This document shows positions 33,700 to 45,304 of a DNA stretch of 64,000 bases, in pieces. A program made the position numbers and the translations under genes. The notes below the pieces were generated by a model. That model was not told where the DNA came from. It ran no database searches and saw only the letters and a program-made list of their open reading frames with translations. The stretch's first letter is position 1, and each line of letters opens with the position of its first letter. Source of the DNA: Glycine soja (Eukaryota > Streptophyta > Magnoliopsida > Fabales > Fabaceae); the NCBI RefSeq assembly GCF_004193775.1, contig NC_041018.1, forward strand, positions 31,641,940 to 31,705,939, read 5' to 3'.

Positions 33700-34564
33700 G
33701 TTTTACTAAAGTGAAACAAAAACCCAGTGTGAATCAAAACTCTGACATCTATCATGGGTGGAATGGATGAATGCATGAAGAAATGCATATGACACAGATG
33801 CAATTTATGAATACGGGAGCCCGAGAAGTTGTCTTCTTCTTAGATACAACGTCTTGGGGTAGCACGGTGCCCGACATATGTATTTAAGAAGGTGACACGG
33901 ACCTTCCGTTGGTTTGCCAAAGAGAGGGGATCAAGATGAAACCCGTGCATGATAAGGCACAACATAGGAATGTACATAGTACGACACTATCCAAAAACAA
34001 ATATAATCAAAGGGGTACACGATATTCGACTACATGCATGGCAGTGTGAAAAATGGCACGCAACGTGTTTGCTCCGTGCCCCTATTTTAGGGACCTACAT
34101 GGGAGGGAGCTAAAAGGGATTTTAGTGATAATTCCCAAGGTGGTCATATCTCTCTTGATGGTCTCTAGAGGTATCATCCCCTTCGAAGAACATATTGCAG
34201 CAATAGGGACTACTAGCAACAATATGTTATCAAAGAGAAAAACTCTAGATGAGGGTTCACTGTAATCAAGCAAGTCGGAGACCTAGCATGATCACAGATT
34301 CACCTCCACTCCTTATGTTCCCACGAACCCGGGTATAGGGCCCTTTTTCAACTCACCGTGTGTGCAAATAGTGTTGGTGTTTGTGTCCACCAAATGAATA
34401 AATATTTACCTCATGCATACATTTTAAAACACACTAAAAGCATCAAAAGAGTTTATATACACAAGAACATAAGAAAGAAAAAGAAAAGACAAAGAACAAG
34501 AACAAAAGGGAAGTCATAGTAAAGAAAGCACACTGATTGATTGGCCTAACTCTCTGAAAAAGGG
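33700..34564 (-). other. Ogre 5' leader
   Basis: Between the primer site and ORF1, about 860 bp with no gene supported. Confidence 0.6.
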
Positions 34565-34582
34565 TCCCCAGTGGAGTCGCCA
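34565..34582 (-). other. Primer-binding site of Ogre element
   Basis: On the minus strand TGGCGACTCCACTGGGGA, two bases from the 5' LTR. It resembles the Arg-tRNA-type site reported for Ogre elements (from memory). Confidence 0.75.
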
Positions 34583-34584
34583 AC

Positions 34585-36327
34585 TGTCGCAACCTACCCT
34601 TCGGCGGGAGGGCGACGCGAGACTCACGAGTGCATCTTCCATGGAAGGAAAATGCACGGAGTCGCCACCAACGTTTATTTGAGGAAAATGTCGAAAAAAC
34701 CGGAAAAAGACGTGGTCTACGAACTTTAAGTGAAAGGTTCGGGAGTTGTATTTACACACGGAGAAGGTATTAGCACCCCATGCGTCCGTCACAAGGGACG
34801 ACAGCCTTTAATCAAATGTGCGAATATGACTTCAATTTGTGTTATCTTCCCTTTTTTACATTTTTTATGTCTTTTTATGCCTTTTATATTTTTTTATCTT
34901 TTTGTGGTCGACAAGGGTGTTTCCCTTGCTTCTACGTATTCCTCAATTTGTGGTAAGGAAATCAGACCTACGTAGTTCTTTGAGAACTAAACGTTGGTTA
35001 AATTATTTTTGTCCTTTTTTGCAAGATATATTTTTATTGAATGGAAGGGTCATTTAAGGTGTTGAACCATGAAACGATCTTTCGATTCTTTTAAAAGGAG
35101 AGAAAACATTAAGGCATTGGACCATTAATGATCTCTTGGTTTTTTGAAAGAGGTAACAAAGCTACATGTTGATTTTAGGCTTTTAGAAATCCACGTTTAA
35201 CCAATAAAAGCGAAAAAGACCATTTCAAGGCATTGGACCTTAAAAATGGCTTTTTAGGTGATGACAAAAGTTTGATTTATGAATTGATTTTAACCTTAGT
35301 TTCAGTTTGGTTATTTAGTAAATTCGATTAAGAAAGAAAAATCCCAAAGAAAAACGTTTGATTGATTTTTTTGATTATTTTATTAAAAGATATTTTTTTA
35401 TTATTATATTATTATTTTGCATCTTTTTGGTTTTAAACGTGATTACGGCATGACAGAACAGTCGGATTTCATTTTAACAGAAATTAAAAGATGTTACAAT
35501 TCAAATGAACGGTGGAAATTTATTTTATTTTTTGATTAGACGAGAAAACGACTTAAATAAATGACTAAAGCACGTCAAAATGGGGTACAAAAAGTAAATG
35601 AAATAAAAATAAAAGCACGTGAAACAAGTGGGGACCACTAAGGGCACATAGAATGAATTGAAAAGTTGGATTTCGGGAACTTACCGGTTGAAGACCGAAG
35701 AACGACGAAGAACGGTGGAAAACCTTCGCGAAATCGCCCACGGAAACGCCTCGGAAGCGTTACGGAAGCGCCTCGGCTTGGATTTTCTTCACGGAAATAA
35801 TTTTTCTCACTAATTTTAAGTGATTCTCAGACACCAGGAGGGTTGAACATTTTTGTTCTGCCCTCCTTCCCCTATTCATAGGGGAAAAGAGGGAGGTGGT
35901 TGCCACCCAGCTCGCCCAGGCGAGCTAGGTTGCTTCCACCAGAAGGCACTGCCTTCTGTTGGAAGATCCTGGAAGGCCCAAGGGGGCCTGATTGCTATTT
36001 GTACCCCCTATTTACTAAATACATCCCCCTCTGCTCTTTTTTGCTGATTCTTTTTTCGTAACGTTACGGAACTTTACAAATTACGTAACGATACTTGTTT
36101 TCTTTCCGTAATGTCACAAAACCTTACGGATTACGCAATCATCCCTTCTTTGGCTTCCGAAATGTTACGAAACTTTACGGATTGCGCATTAACACTTCCT
36201 TTCAACTCCCCACATGTCGCGGAACTTCACGGATTGCCTAACGATGGGTGTCAAGTACCTCAAAGTGGTCAAGCGAGGGTCGCATCCCAACAAACAGATG
36301 GTCCCCAGACGAAATTAGGGAATGACA
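34585..36327 (-). repeat. 5' LTR of Ogre element
   Basis: 1743 bp, + strand TGTCGCAACC to AATGACA. The TATA position is changed to TATGAATAGG (35871-35880). It carries the palindrome AGCTCGCCCAGGCGAGCT (35910-35927) and the same short tandem repeats as the left LTR. Confidence 0.9.
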
Positions 36328-36346
36328 GCACCCACCGTGGGGTTTG
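36328..36346 (+). other. Right half of element Y primer-binding site
   Basis: GCACCCACCGTGGGG; with 11937-11945 it completes a site resembling the TGGCGCCCACCGTGGGGC type used by Tat-like elements (Arg-tRNA, family knowledge). Confidence 0.75.
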
Positions 36347-36423
36347 TACTTATGGTTAGCATTCAATCCGGTCATAGGAGAGAGACACCACCAGAAAATT
36401 CCAACCCACCTCTAGCGGCCACC

Positions 36424-37200
36424 ATGACGGACAATGATGCACTCCGCCAACTCCAAGCCCGTATCCCCGAGATAGAAAGACACCATGAGGAAGAGCTTAA
36501 AAAATTGAAAGTTAACCATGATGAACTAGAGGGTCGTGTTAGACGTCCTTAAGGAGACGATCACTCCACTCACATGATCAACGAGCGCTCCCAGGGTGAA
36601 TCTCACCCCATCAGACCAACGATACAATGGATGATAACAACACCTCGCATGCACACCGACACAAAGGGCGAATGACTATACGACATCCGTTTGTCGATCA
36701 AATCATGGAGGTTGACTTACCTCTAGGTTGGAAATCGCTTCACCTGGAATGTTATGACGGGACCACCGACCTGGACAAACACCTAGATGCGTACCTCACC
36801 CAGGCTAACCTCTATACTAATGACAATGTGATCATATGTCGGGTCTTTCCCACGTCCCTTAAGGGAGCAGCATTGACGTGGTATGAAGGACTCCCTCCCT
36901 AGTCTATTGATAGTTTCGACACCCTTGTAGACCATTTTAGCTCTCAATATGCAACGAGGTGATCGTAACACCTGACCTCTACTGCTCTAGCTAGTCTACG
37001 TCAGGCAGACGATAAGTCACTCCACAAATTTATGGACAGATTCGGTCGGCTTGTTGTCCAAATCATGAATCTCAACCCCGAGGTGGCGCTACATTCCATG
37101 TTTATGGCCCTATGACCTGGCAAATTTGTTGACAATCAGTTCAAGAAACCTCCCAGCAACATGAATGAGTTACAAGAGCGAGCCAAGGGCTACATTTAGA
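36424..37200 (+). pseudogene. Element Y gag remnant
   Basis: Starts MTDNDALRQLQARI with a short coiled coil (HHEEELKKLKVNHDEL), then a stop at 36550. It resumes at about 36627 with the gag capsid region (PFVDQIMEVDLP, HLDAYLTQANLY, FPTSLKGAALTWYEGLPP), stops again at 36901, and continues as decayed SIDSFDTLVDHF sequence. The LKGAA..WY motif is the usual retrotransposon gag signature. Broken in several places. Confidence 0.78.
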
Positions 37201-37877
37201 TGGAAGAAATGTCAAGGTTCTGAAACAAAGTTCGACAGACTGGACAAAAGCACAAGAAAGGAGAAAGTAGCCCAAGGACCGACTCACACAAATTGGACAA
37301 GTGACATGAACAGGACAAGCGTCAGCCCCTTCCAAAGGGACGAAGGTACAAGCATTATACACCCTTGACAACAAATCGAGCCACCATCATCGACGAAGCT
37401 TTCAATGCGAAGGTACCCAGACAGTTACCTCCATACCTCCTCCCAGACCTGGTCTGGATAGAACCAAGCACTGCAAATACCACCACAACCATGGCCACAA
37501 CACTGAAGACTATTGAGCTCTCAAGGACAAGATCAAGGAACTTATACATGCAGGTTACCTTGCCCGGTTCATAAAAAGCATAATAACATCCAAACTAGAG
37601 CGGAGGCCGATCTAGGGGGCACAATGAGGACCATCATAGGAGAAGAGATAACGATAGAAGGGGAGACAAAATAAAGGATAGAGGGAGGTAGAGGCATCAC
37701 CCACAAAGGCGTGAACACCAACCCCAACAAGAGCAGGAAGACGAACGTACTCAACAGATTAGAGTTGTCATCAACATTATTGCAAGTAAATTTTCCTATG
37801 AAGAGTTATCTAGCAAGTCACAGAAGCATCATATCCACACCATCAAAGACCTTAATGTCAACTGTGTCAACATACAA
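37201..37877 (+). other. Element Y gag-protease spacer, decayed
   Basis: Fragments of gag C-terminal sequence, including a His/Cys-poor knuckle remnant, in mixed frames. No intact frame supported. Confidence 0.5.
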
Positions 37878-38618
37878 TTGCCAAGAAGTCTTCCTCCCAT
37901 AACCTTCACAAAGAGAGATTTCAAAGGCATCAACCCCATTAATCAGAACGACTCTATGGTTGTCTCTATTGTCATTGCCATCTTCATAGTGTCTAAAGTC
38001 CTTATCGACCAAGGAAGTTCCACAAACATACTCTATTGGAAGACATTTCAAAGGCTTGGAATCTCACCCGCCACGATTCAACCATATTACAAACCACTCC
38101 TAGGTTTTGCTGGCGAGAGAGTGGAAACTAGAGGTTATGTGGACTTAATGACCACCTTCGGTCAGGGTAAACTCTCACATAGTTTCACTATAAGGTATTT
38201 AATTGTTGATGCATACACTTCTTATTTTGCTTTGATTGGCAGGAAAAAATTGAATGAGTTCAAAGCCATAGTCTCTACACCACATCTCAAGATAAAGTTC
38301 CCTACCTTGATGGGAGAAATTGTCACTATTAAGGCAGACCAGAAGCAAGCTCAACAATACTATGCTAAGAGCCTAAAGGTGGGCCCTTATCCTCCTACCA
38401 AAGAGCCCGGTAAGCCTCATTCCCCCTCTAGTGGCAGCAACAGTCAAGTCATAAGCATTGTCAAAGAATTCCTAATAAGGGCCCTGGCCGTCTATGAGAT
38501 AACCAGGGGAAATCTTGGCGATACATCCAACGTGGACCCTCGGGATGACACCATCGACAAAGGCCCAAAGCAAATAGAAGAACTTATCAAGCTACAGCTT
38601 GGGCCCAAGTCCGGGTAA
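37878..38618 (+). pseudogene. Element Y aspartic protease region
   Basis: 246 codons open. VSKVLIDQGSSTNILYW contains the active-site Asp in a DQGSS context. It is followed by LLGFAGERVETRGYVDL and the strand region YFALIGRKKLNEFKAIVSTPHLKIKFPT, where family members usually read LGR. Downstream it is a charged linker to RT. It overlaps no other supported gene and ends at a stop (38616). Confidence 0.8.
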
Positions 38619-38801
38619 TGCACACAGCTCAGCAGAGACCTCACCAGCCATGAGCACAGACATATAGTTGAAGTTCGATGAATGAACCCAGATTTGTTTG
38701 CCTGGCAACCATCTGATATGTTAGGCATCCATCCCAGCATCATATGCAATAAATTGGCTATTTGTCCTCAAGCCAAACCAATCTCATAGAAAAAGAGGAA
38801 G

Positions 38802-39600
38802 ATGGGAGAAGAACTAAGTAAAGTGGTCAGGGAAGAGATCGACAAGCTGCTCAAAGCCCAGTATATTGGAGAGGTTAGATACTCGACCTGGCTTGCTAAT
38901 GTTGTCATGGTGAGAAAAGACAATGGGAAATGGCGCATGTGCACTGACTACACCAACCTCAACAAAGCGTGTCCCAAGGATGTGTATCCCCTTCCTAGCA
39001 TCGACAAGCTCTTGGATAACATGTCTGATTTCCATTTACTGAGCTTCTTGGATGCTTATTCAGGGTACAACCATATCAGGATGCACCCCGAGATGAAGAA
39101 AAAACCTCCTTCATCACTGAAAATGCCAATTTATGTTACAAGGTCATGCCTTTTGGACTCAAGAATGCTAGAGCCACATACCAAAGGCTCATGGACTAGG
39201 TCTTCAAACGTTAGATAGGCCAGAATGTCAAGGTTTATGTGGATCACATGATCGTCAAGTCTCATAGTGTAGCCTAACATGTAGCAGACTTAGAGGAAGT
39301 ATTCAAAGCGTAAATATGACATGCGCCTCAATCCTAAAAAGTGCATCCTTGGGGTCAGTGGTGGAAAATTCTTGGGGTTCATGATCACCTACTAGGAGAT
39401 TGAAGCTAACCTTGACAAGTGTACAACGATATTGGAAATGCATAGCCCTATCAACGTCGGAGAAGTTTAGAAGTTGAATGGTAGATTGGTGTCCTTGTTT
39501 AGGTTCCTCCCAAAACTGAGTCATTCTCGTGGGACGTGGCTTGCAAGCAAGCTTTCTTAGCTTTTAAGAAAACAATTGCAACACCGCCAGTTCTAAGTTG
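38802..39600 (+). pseudogene. Element Y reverse transcriptase, decayed
   Basis: 38802-39218 is open: STWLANVVMVRKDNGKWRM, DYTNLNKACPKDVYPLPSID and LDAYSGYNHIRMHP. The next segment is frameshifted. At about 39232-39262 the catalytic box reads VYVDHMIVKS, so the second catalytic Asp is His. Further stops follow. Not functional. Confidence 0.82.
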
Positions 39601-40615
39601 ACCTAAGCTTGGAGCACCCTTGCTCCTCTACCTTTTTATACCCATCTACTTTGTCAGTTGCGTCCTTCATGATGCTGAGAAGATGTACCAAATGATCGAG
39701 CAAGTGGCATTAACACTTATAACCTTTGCTTGACTCCTCAAGCCGTACTTTTAGAGCCATCTGATCATTGTTAAGACAAACCACCCCATCAAGCAAGTGT
39801 TGAGTAAACCTAAGCTAGCAAGAAGAACGGTAGCATGATTCATAGAGCTGTCAGAATTCAATCTACAATATGAGCCTCGTGGCCCCATGAAAACCCAAAT
39901 TATGGCAGACTTTCTAGCATAATTTGTTGGCCATGTCCAAGCTACCCCAGACTGGTGAAACCTGTATGTAGATGACGTGTCCAATGAGAGAGGAAGTGGG
40001 GAAAACATCATCCTTGAAGGACCCAATAATGTCACTTTGGAGCAGGCCCTCAAATTTGGTTTTATGGCATCAAATAACCAGGCTGAATATGAGGCACTCA
40101 TAGCAGGACTAAAGTTGGCAAAAAAAGTTGGAGCAAGGAAGCTCAGATGCTATAGCAATTCACAACTTGTCCATGGACAAGTTGCAAACAGATATCAAGA
40201 CAAGGAAGCAGCTATCCTTAGATACTATCATGCCATAAAGACCCTTGTTGATGACTTTGATTGTTTCAAAATGTACCACATACCAAGGGAGGACAATACT
40301 ACGACAGACTTGCTCTCCAAGATAGCCAGCACCAAGAAGACCGGACACCTCAAAACTATCATCCATGAAACACTCCAAGCACCGATGATAGATATCAATG
40401 AGGTCATGGCAGGGGAAGAAGAGGAACCAGATTGGATGACCCCTTATAAAAATTTCTTAACTCAAGGGGTGTTACCATCAAACAAAAATGAAGCGCGACG
40501 TCTAAAAAGGAAGGCCAGTTACTATGTTATTCTTGATGGGGAACTATTCAAGAGAGGTTTGACAACAACATTATTCAAATGTTTGGAAAGCCAACAAGCA
40601 GACTACGTCATATAG
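39601..40615 (+). pseudogene. Element Y RNase H region, with second RNase H
   Basis: 39601-39960 is a decayed first RNase H and connection. 39977-40615 is open for 212 codons and is the Tat-type second RNase H: ASNNQAEYEALIAGLKLAKKVGA (catalytic Glu), RCYSNSQLVHGQVANRYQ (where the usual Asp of SDSQL is Asn) and HIPREDNTTTDLLSKIAS. It ends with the linker to the integrase finger. The Asp-to-Asn change would impair catalysis. Confidence 0.8.
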
Positions 40616-40619
40616 TTAC

Positions 40620-41545
40620 ATGAGGGGATTTGCGACCTTCACACAAGGGGCACTCCCTAGCAACCAAGGTAGTACGTTCTGGCTACTATTGGCCGACACT
40701 TAAGGCTAACGCCTTCAACTTCATGAGAAAATGCCGAAGATGTTAAGAATTTGTAGATGTTTCGCGCATGCCCCCCGACAACCTCCACAACCTGAGCTCT
40801 CCTTGGTCTGTTGCCATGTGAGGAATGGACATACTGGGGCAATTTCCAAAAGCTCCAGGACAAGTTGAGTTCTTGTTGGTCACCGTAGACTATTTTACCA
40901 AATGGATCAAAGCAAGACCATTGCAAGCGATTTCAGCCAGTGAGGTAAAAAAGTTTACTTTGAAACACCTCATATGCATGTATGGCCTTACCTATGCCAT
41001 TGTCACCAACAACGACACTCAAATCAAGGTCCAAACCTATGAAGAATACCTATTAAGGTTAGGCATTAAGCAATTCATAACCTCTATCGAGCATCCTCAA
41101 ACAAACGGCCAAAACATGCAGTGAATAGGGTCATCCTTAAAGCCCTGCACATGAGACTTGACAAATCCAAGGACCTATGGAAGGAGGAACTCCCCAACAT
41201 ACTATAAGCCTGCCACTGTTCGCCCCAAATGACAACTAAGGAGACTCATTTTCTTCTTACTTATGGCACAGACACCATGATCCTTGTAGAAGTCGGGGAG
41301 CCCTCAATGAGAAGACTATTTTTCCAGGCTCAGTAGAACGAGGAAAACATGAAGGTGGAACTTGAGATGAGAGACGAAGTCCAAGAGATGGCCAGAATCA
41401 AGGAAAAAGCTACCAAACTCTGAGCATCAAGATACAACACCAAAGTCTGGCCTCGTGCCTTTTAGCCTAGCAACCTAGTATGGTAAGTTCGAGGAGAAGC
41501 AAGGAAGATTCCATGACCAGGAAAGCTGGGACCTAAGCGACACAA
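40620..41545 (+). pseudogene. Element Y integrase, decayed
   Basis: An H2C2 finger remnant lies around 40620-40750. The 40825-41124 open piece is MDILGQFPKAPGQ with the first Asp, TVDYFTKWIKARPL, YGLTYAIVTNNDTQ (second Asp replaced by Asn: usual TDNGTQ) and HPQTNGQNMQ (Glu position lost). The rest to 41545 has many stops. Inactive. Confidence 0.8.
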
Positions 41546-41549
41546 CAAG

Positions 41550-43521
41550 TTAAAGCAAGGGGAATAATACAAGTGCATTAAAGTATAAAAGCATTGTCAA
41601 TATTACAAGGCCAATACGACCCCAAAAGAATAGCCTAAACATCGGCCCATCACCCTCCACTCCATCAGACACATCCAAGGCAGCAATCCCGTCCTCGTCC
41701 AGCAGTTGCCCGTCCTTCACATCTTTAAACGGGTCAAAAAGGTTAAGGTTGAGACCCCTCAGCAAAGAATCTTGCCTACCTTACGGCCTTGAAAAACCCT
41801 TTCATGTGCTGCTCAACAACCTCTTTCTTAAACATAAGGAGTTCATCCTCAAGCTCCTTATTTAACTCTTTCTCCCTCACCACTTCAAGCTTGGACTCCT
41901 TCAGTTTGGTCTGGAGGTTGCACGAAGCGAACTCTGAATCCCTCAATTGGGCTTGAAGATCACTAATCAACTTAGCGGATTCTGCCACCGTTGCGTTAAG
42001 CGCTTCCTTCTCCTCAGCAGAGCGCTCCACTTCACCTGCCAAGTCATCCTTTTCTTTTAATATATCTTTATAACGTCCAAATACTTTGTCACCATCTAGC
42101 TTGGTGCTCACTAACTTGGAAAATACATCGTCGACACTAGACGACGATTAATGGTTGGAGCTGACGGCTTCAGCAAAGGCAATAGTAGCATTCGACACCT
42201 TGGGGCACTTCACTCGCCACACTCATGGCCTCCTTATGCCTATTCCCATTTTCTTCTAAGATAGTCAGGCTTCTCTAGAGAAAAACCTTCATAGCGTCAG
42301 TCAAATTCTGAACCCCAATAGAACGAATCAAATTTTGGTCAAAGGGGGATACAAAGTCTACAAACATCCTGTGCTTAAATCTATACCCCATGCTCCACAA
42401 TGAATTTACCTCTCAAGAAGTATATACCTGATCCAATGAAACGATTTGGCATGAAGAGGAAAAAGGCATAGAAGGAGGCAAGACAGTGGGAGCCGAGGGT
42501 GGCAAAACGGAGGAGGGAGGAGGCATGCTTGTTAAGACAATTGTCGTCATCACCCACACACTAAGTAGTGATAGTGAAACATAAGAAGCAAGAGCGAGTG
42601 AGAAAAAGGAAGGAATGGACATGGCCTACATAGAGGAAGAAGGTACAGAGACTGCCTGAGTAGATGGAGATGGAGGAGCCAGAGGATTAGAAATGTTGGT
42701 TGTATTGGCAGCAGCTTGAGTGGCGAAGGGGGTTGAGGGTGGACCTCGACAACTAGTAGTCCTAGGAAAAAGAGAAGAATGACGACTTGAATCAGACACC
42801 AACCTAGTGGCTTGCTTTAGAGCTCAAAGACTGAAATGAGCCCTTGATTTCTTACGTTGTCTGGTCCCTCCGACCACTATGCTTCCTTTTCCTAGTTGCA
42901 GGAGGAGGCACGTCAGGCATAACCTCAACAAAATTAGCCTCGATAGAGCCCGAGGCATGGGGTAGGTTGACCCCGACTTCAGTCAAATATCCTTCCTCTA
43001 TAGAAGGTTCATTGACACTTGTTGGAGGAGGAGTCACATCACCTTCAGTAGGTCCAACCTGCTTCACTAGGGTCATTATTCTAATTCGCCCATTATTCCT
43101 ATAGAGACAAACAAAAACATAACATACAATCAGAAAAGACAAAGTTATATTAAGACAAACGCCAAAAAATGAGAGGCAAGGCATTTTACCATGCAAGACA
43201 AGAAGAGGGTTGCTTGTTGAAGGTAAGGAAAAGATGGCCCGTGCGTCAAGCAAGGCTGGAAATTGTTCTAATATAGCCCTGTCCACCCTCTCCTTCAAAG
43301 ACATCAGACCCTCTTCAAAGGACTTGAACCTTGCATGGTCTGATTGCCAATAAAAAGGGAAACAAGGTTCCTCATTCTCTTCATGCATCAACGATAACCC
43401 TTCAGAGATGACACTGGTTGCCTTGACCTTAAAGAAGTGGTCCTTGAACCTACGAAACACGTCCGAGTTGAACTCAAACATCTTCTTGGAAACACTGTTC
43501 AATGACACCCAGCCTATCTTT
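41550..43521 (-). pseudogene. Element Y antisense ORF, C-terminal part
   Basis: Opposite to Y's gag-pol. 43521-42852 (minus) has WVSLNSVSKKMFEFNSDVF and LKERVDRAILEQFPALLDAR, then a Pro/Thr-rich linker ending RKRKHSGRRDQTT. 42622-42413 is low-complexity Ser/Pro. 42111-41776 is a clear coiled coil (KDILKEKDDLAGEVE ... KELNKELEDELL). 41765-41550 is the acidic tail. This is the Tat-clade antisense ORF known from some members (family knowledge). Its protein resembles plant-transposon-like domains with a C-terminal coiled coil. It is split by the solo LTR at 43522. Confidence 0.68.
43517..43521. repeat. Target-site duplication of solo LTR (left)
   Basis: TCTTT; right copy TCTTC at 45300-45304, one mismatch. 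Confidence 0.65.
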
Positions 43522-43834
43522 TGTGGAAGCAATGCTTTCCAAGATTATTTTGATGATGCCAAAGACTCAAGTCAAGAATCAAGAGTCAAGCAAGTTTCTA
43601 GAATCAAAGAGTCGTTCAATCAAAGCAAGATTCAAGAATCAAAGAGTCTTTCAATCAAAGCAAGTTTCAAGAATCAAAGAGTCGTTCAATCAAGATTCGA
43701 GATTAAAGTGAAGATTCAAGAGAAGACTCAATTAAGATAAGTATTAAAAGATTTTTTTCAAAATATTGAATAGCACAATTTTGTTCAAGAGAATTTTTCA
43801 AAGAAAAATCTTTTATCAAGAGTTTTACTCTCTG

Positions 43835-44150
43835 GTAATCGATTACCAGAAGGCAGTAATCGATTACCAGTAGCCAACATTTTTTTCAAACTGATTTACA
43901 AAGCTGTAATCGATTACCATAAGCATGTAATCGATTACCAATGTTTTAAAACGTTAGATTTCAAATTTCAAGAGTCACAACTTGTGATAAAACTTTTTCA
44001 AATCATTTCAAACTTGTGTAATCAATTATACAATACTTGTAATTGATTACCAGTGTTTCTAAACGTTGGTTTTCAAATTTAAACAAGAAGAGTCACATCT
44101 ATTGATGTGTAATCGATTACACTACAATGGCAATCGATTACTAGTGACTT
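43835..44150. repeat. TAATCGATTA palindrome cluster in solo LTR
   Basis: Eight sites of the form (T)GTAATCGATTAC(CA), three of them degenerate, arranged as four pairs. The matching cluster in the copia 5' LTR (26615-26860) has six sites as three pairs. Confidence 0.85.
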
Positions 44151-44363
44151 ATTTTGAAAATTAAATTACCAAAAGTCATAATTCTTAAAGTGACTAGTTT
44201 CTGAAGATTTTTCAAAAGTCACAACCTTTAAAGTGACTAGTTTTTCAAAAGAGTCACAACTTTTAAAGTGACTAGTTTTCAAAAGAGTCACAACTTTTAA
44301 AAAGTGACCAGTTTTGAAGAAATTGCCAAGAGTCATAAACTTTTAACTTGAGTCATCAAATGA

Positions 44364-44372
44364 CTATAAATA
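44364..44372 (+). promoter_or_regulatory. TATA box of solo LTR
   Basis: CTATAAATA, ahead of the stem-loop arrays. Confidence 0.55.
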
Positions 44373-44529
44373 TGTGACCATGGCACGAATTTTAGAGTAA
44401 GAACTTTCAGATTTCTTTCATTATTCAAAGCATTCTTCTAAGAGTTTTTGTTCAATACTTTCTTTATTCAAGAAAAGTTCATTGGCCAAAAACTTGTGTT
44501 ATTCTTTTTCTTCATTCCCTCTTCCTCTT

Positions 44530-44800
44530 GCCAAAAGATTCAAAGGACTAACCACCTGAAAATTATTTTGATTCCTCCTTCTTTCTTGCCAGAAGAATTC
44601 AAAGGACTAATCGCCTAAGAATTCTTTTGATTCTTCCTTCTCCCTCTTGCCAAAAGATTCAAAGGACTAACCACCTGAGAATTCTTTTGATTCTTCCTCT
44701 TCCCTTTAAACAAAAGATTTCAAAGGACTAACCGCCTGAGATATCTTTTGTTTCCCCTTAAAAATATTCAAAGGACTAACCGCCTAAGAATTCTTTGTCT
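44530..44800 (+). repeat. Stem-loop array B in solo LTR
   Basis: Five AAGGACTAA(C/T)C(G/A)CCT cores, four of them with flanking AAAAGAATTC/GAATTCTTTT-type arms, corresponding to 26040-26302. Confidence 0.75.
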
Positions 44801-44831
44801 TAACACATTAGAGGCTACATCCTTTGTGGTA

Positions 44832-44991
44832 CAAGTAGAGTGTACATCTACTTAGGTTGTAATACTAAGAACAAGATAGGGTACATCTCTTGTGGATCAG
44901 TTCAAGTGGAGGGTACATCCACTTGGTTGTTCAAAAAGAACAAGGGAGGGTACATCCCTTGTGGGTCTTTGCTTGTAAAGGATTTTACAAG
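44832..44991 (+). repeat. Stem-loop array A in solo LTR
   Basis: 44833-44853 (AAGTAGA, loop GTGTACA), 44871-44893 (ACAAGATA, one mismatch), 44903-44925 (CAAGTGGA, perfect), 44940-44962 (ACAAGGGA, perfect) and 44972-44991 (CTTGTAAA, loop GGAT). Loops are GGGTACA except in the first and last. Confidence 0.85.
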
Positions 44992-45304
44992 GTTATTAGA
45001 AATCTCAAGAACCGGTGGTTGCTTGGGGACTGGATATAAGCACGGGTTGTTGTCGAACCAGTATGAATCTTGTGTTTGTCTTCTTCTTCCCTACACTCTT
45101 TACTTTTCCGCTATGTACTTTTTATTTCCGCTTTACTTTTGTCTAAGTTATTGTTTATGTTCTTTACTTTCTCATAACTTAGTAGTAAAGCCTAATTGAA
45201 TCTAGTAACATTAAGAAGGATAATTTTTAATTAATCAAGACACGTTCATAATTAATTCAACCCCCCTTCTTAATTATTCCGAAGACACTTAATCTAACAT
45301 CTTC

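Larger units (their letters stand above)
11946..36327 (-). mobile_element. Ogre-type Ty3/gypsy retrotransposon (Tat clade), carrying a nested copia element
   Basis: 24.4 kb including a 5-kb copia insertion, so about 19.4 kb of its own. LTRs are 11946-13696 and 34585-36327. It reads on the minus strand: 5' LTR (right), primer site, extra ORF1 upstream of gag, gag, protease, putative intron, RT, first RNase H, second RNase H, integrase, a long 3' region with an additional ORF and a minisatellite, polypurine tract, 3' LTR (left). Great length, ORF1 before gag, the intron position, two RNase H-like domains and a repeat-rich 3' region are Ogre hallmarks known from legumes. Frameshifts, stops and an integrase deletion show that it is dead. 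Confidence 0.88.
43522..45299 (+). mobile_element. Solo LTR of the copia family, inside element Y
   Basis: 1778 bp running TGTGGAAGC to AATCTAACA in the + direction. It is the same family as 25558-27216 in reverse, with the same order of blocks. Near-duplicate flanks indicate insertion followed by LTR-LTR recombination that removed the interior. TATA at 44364-44372. Confidence 0.85.
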
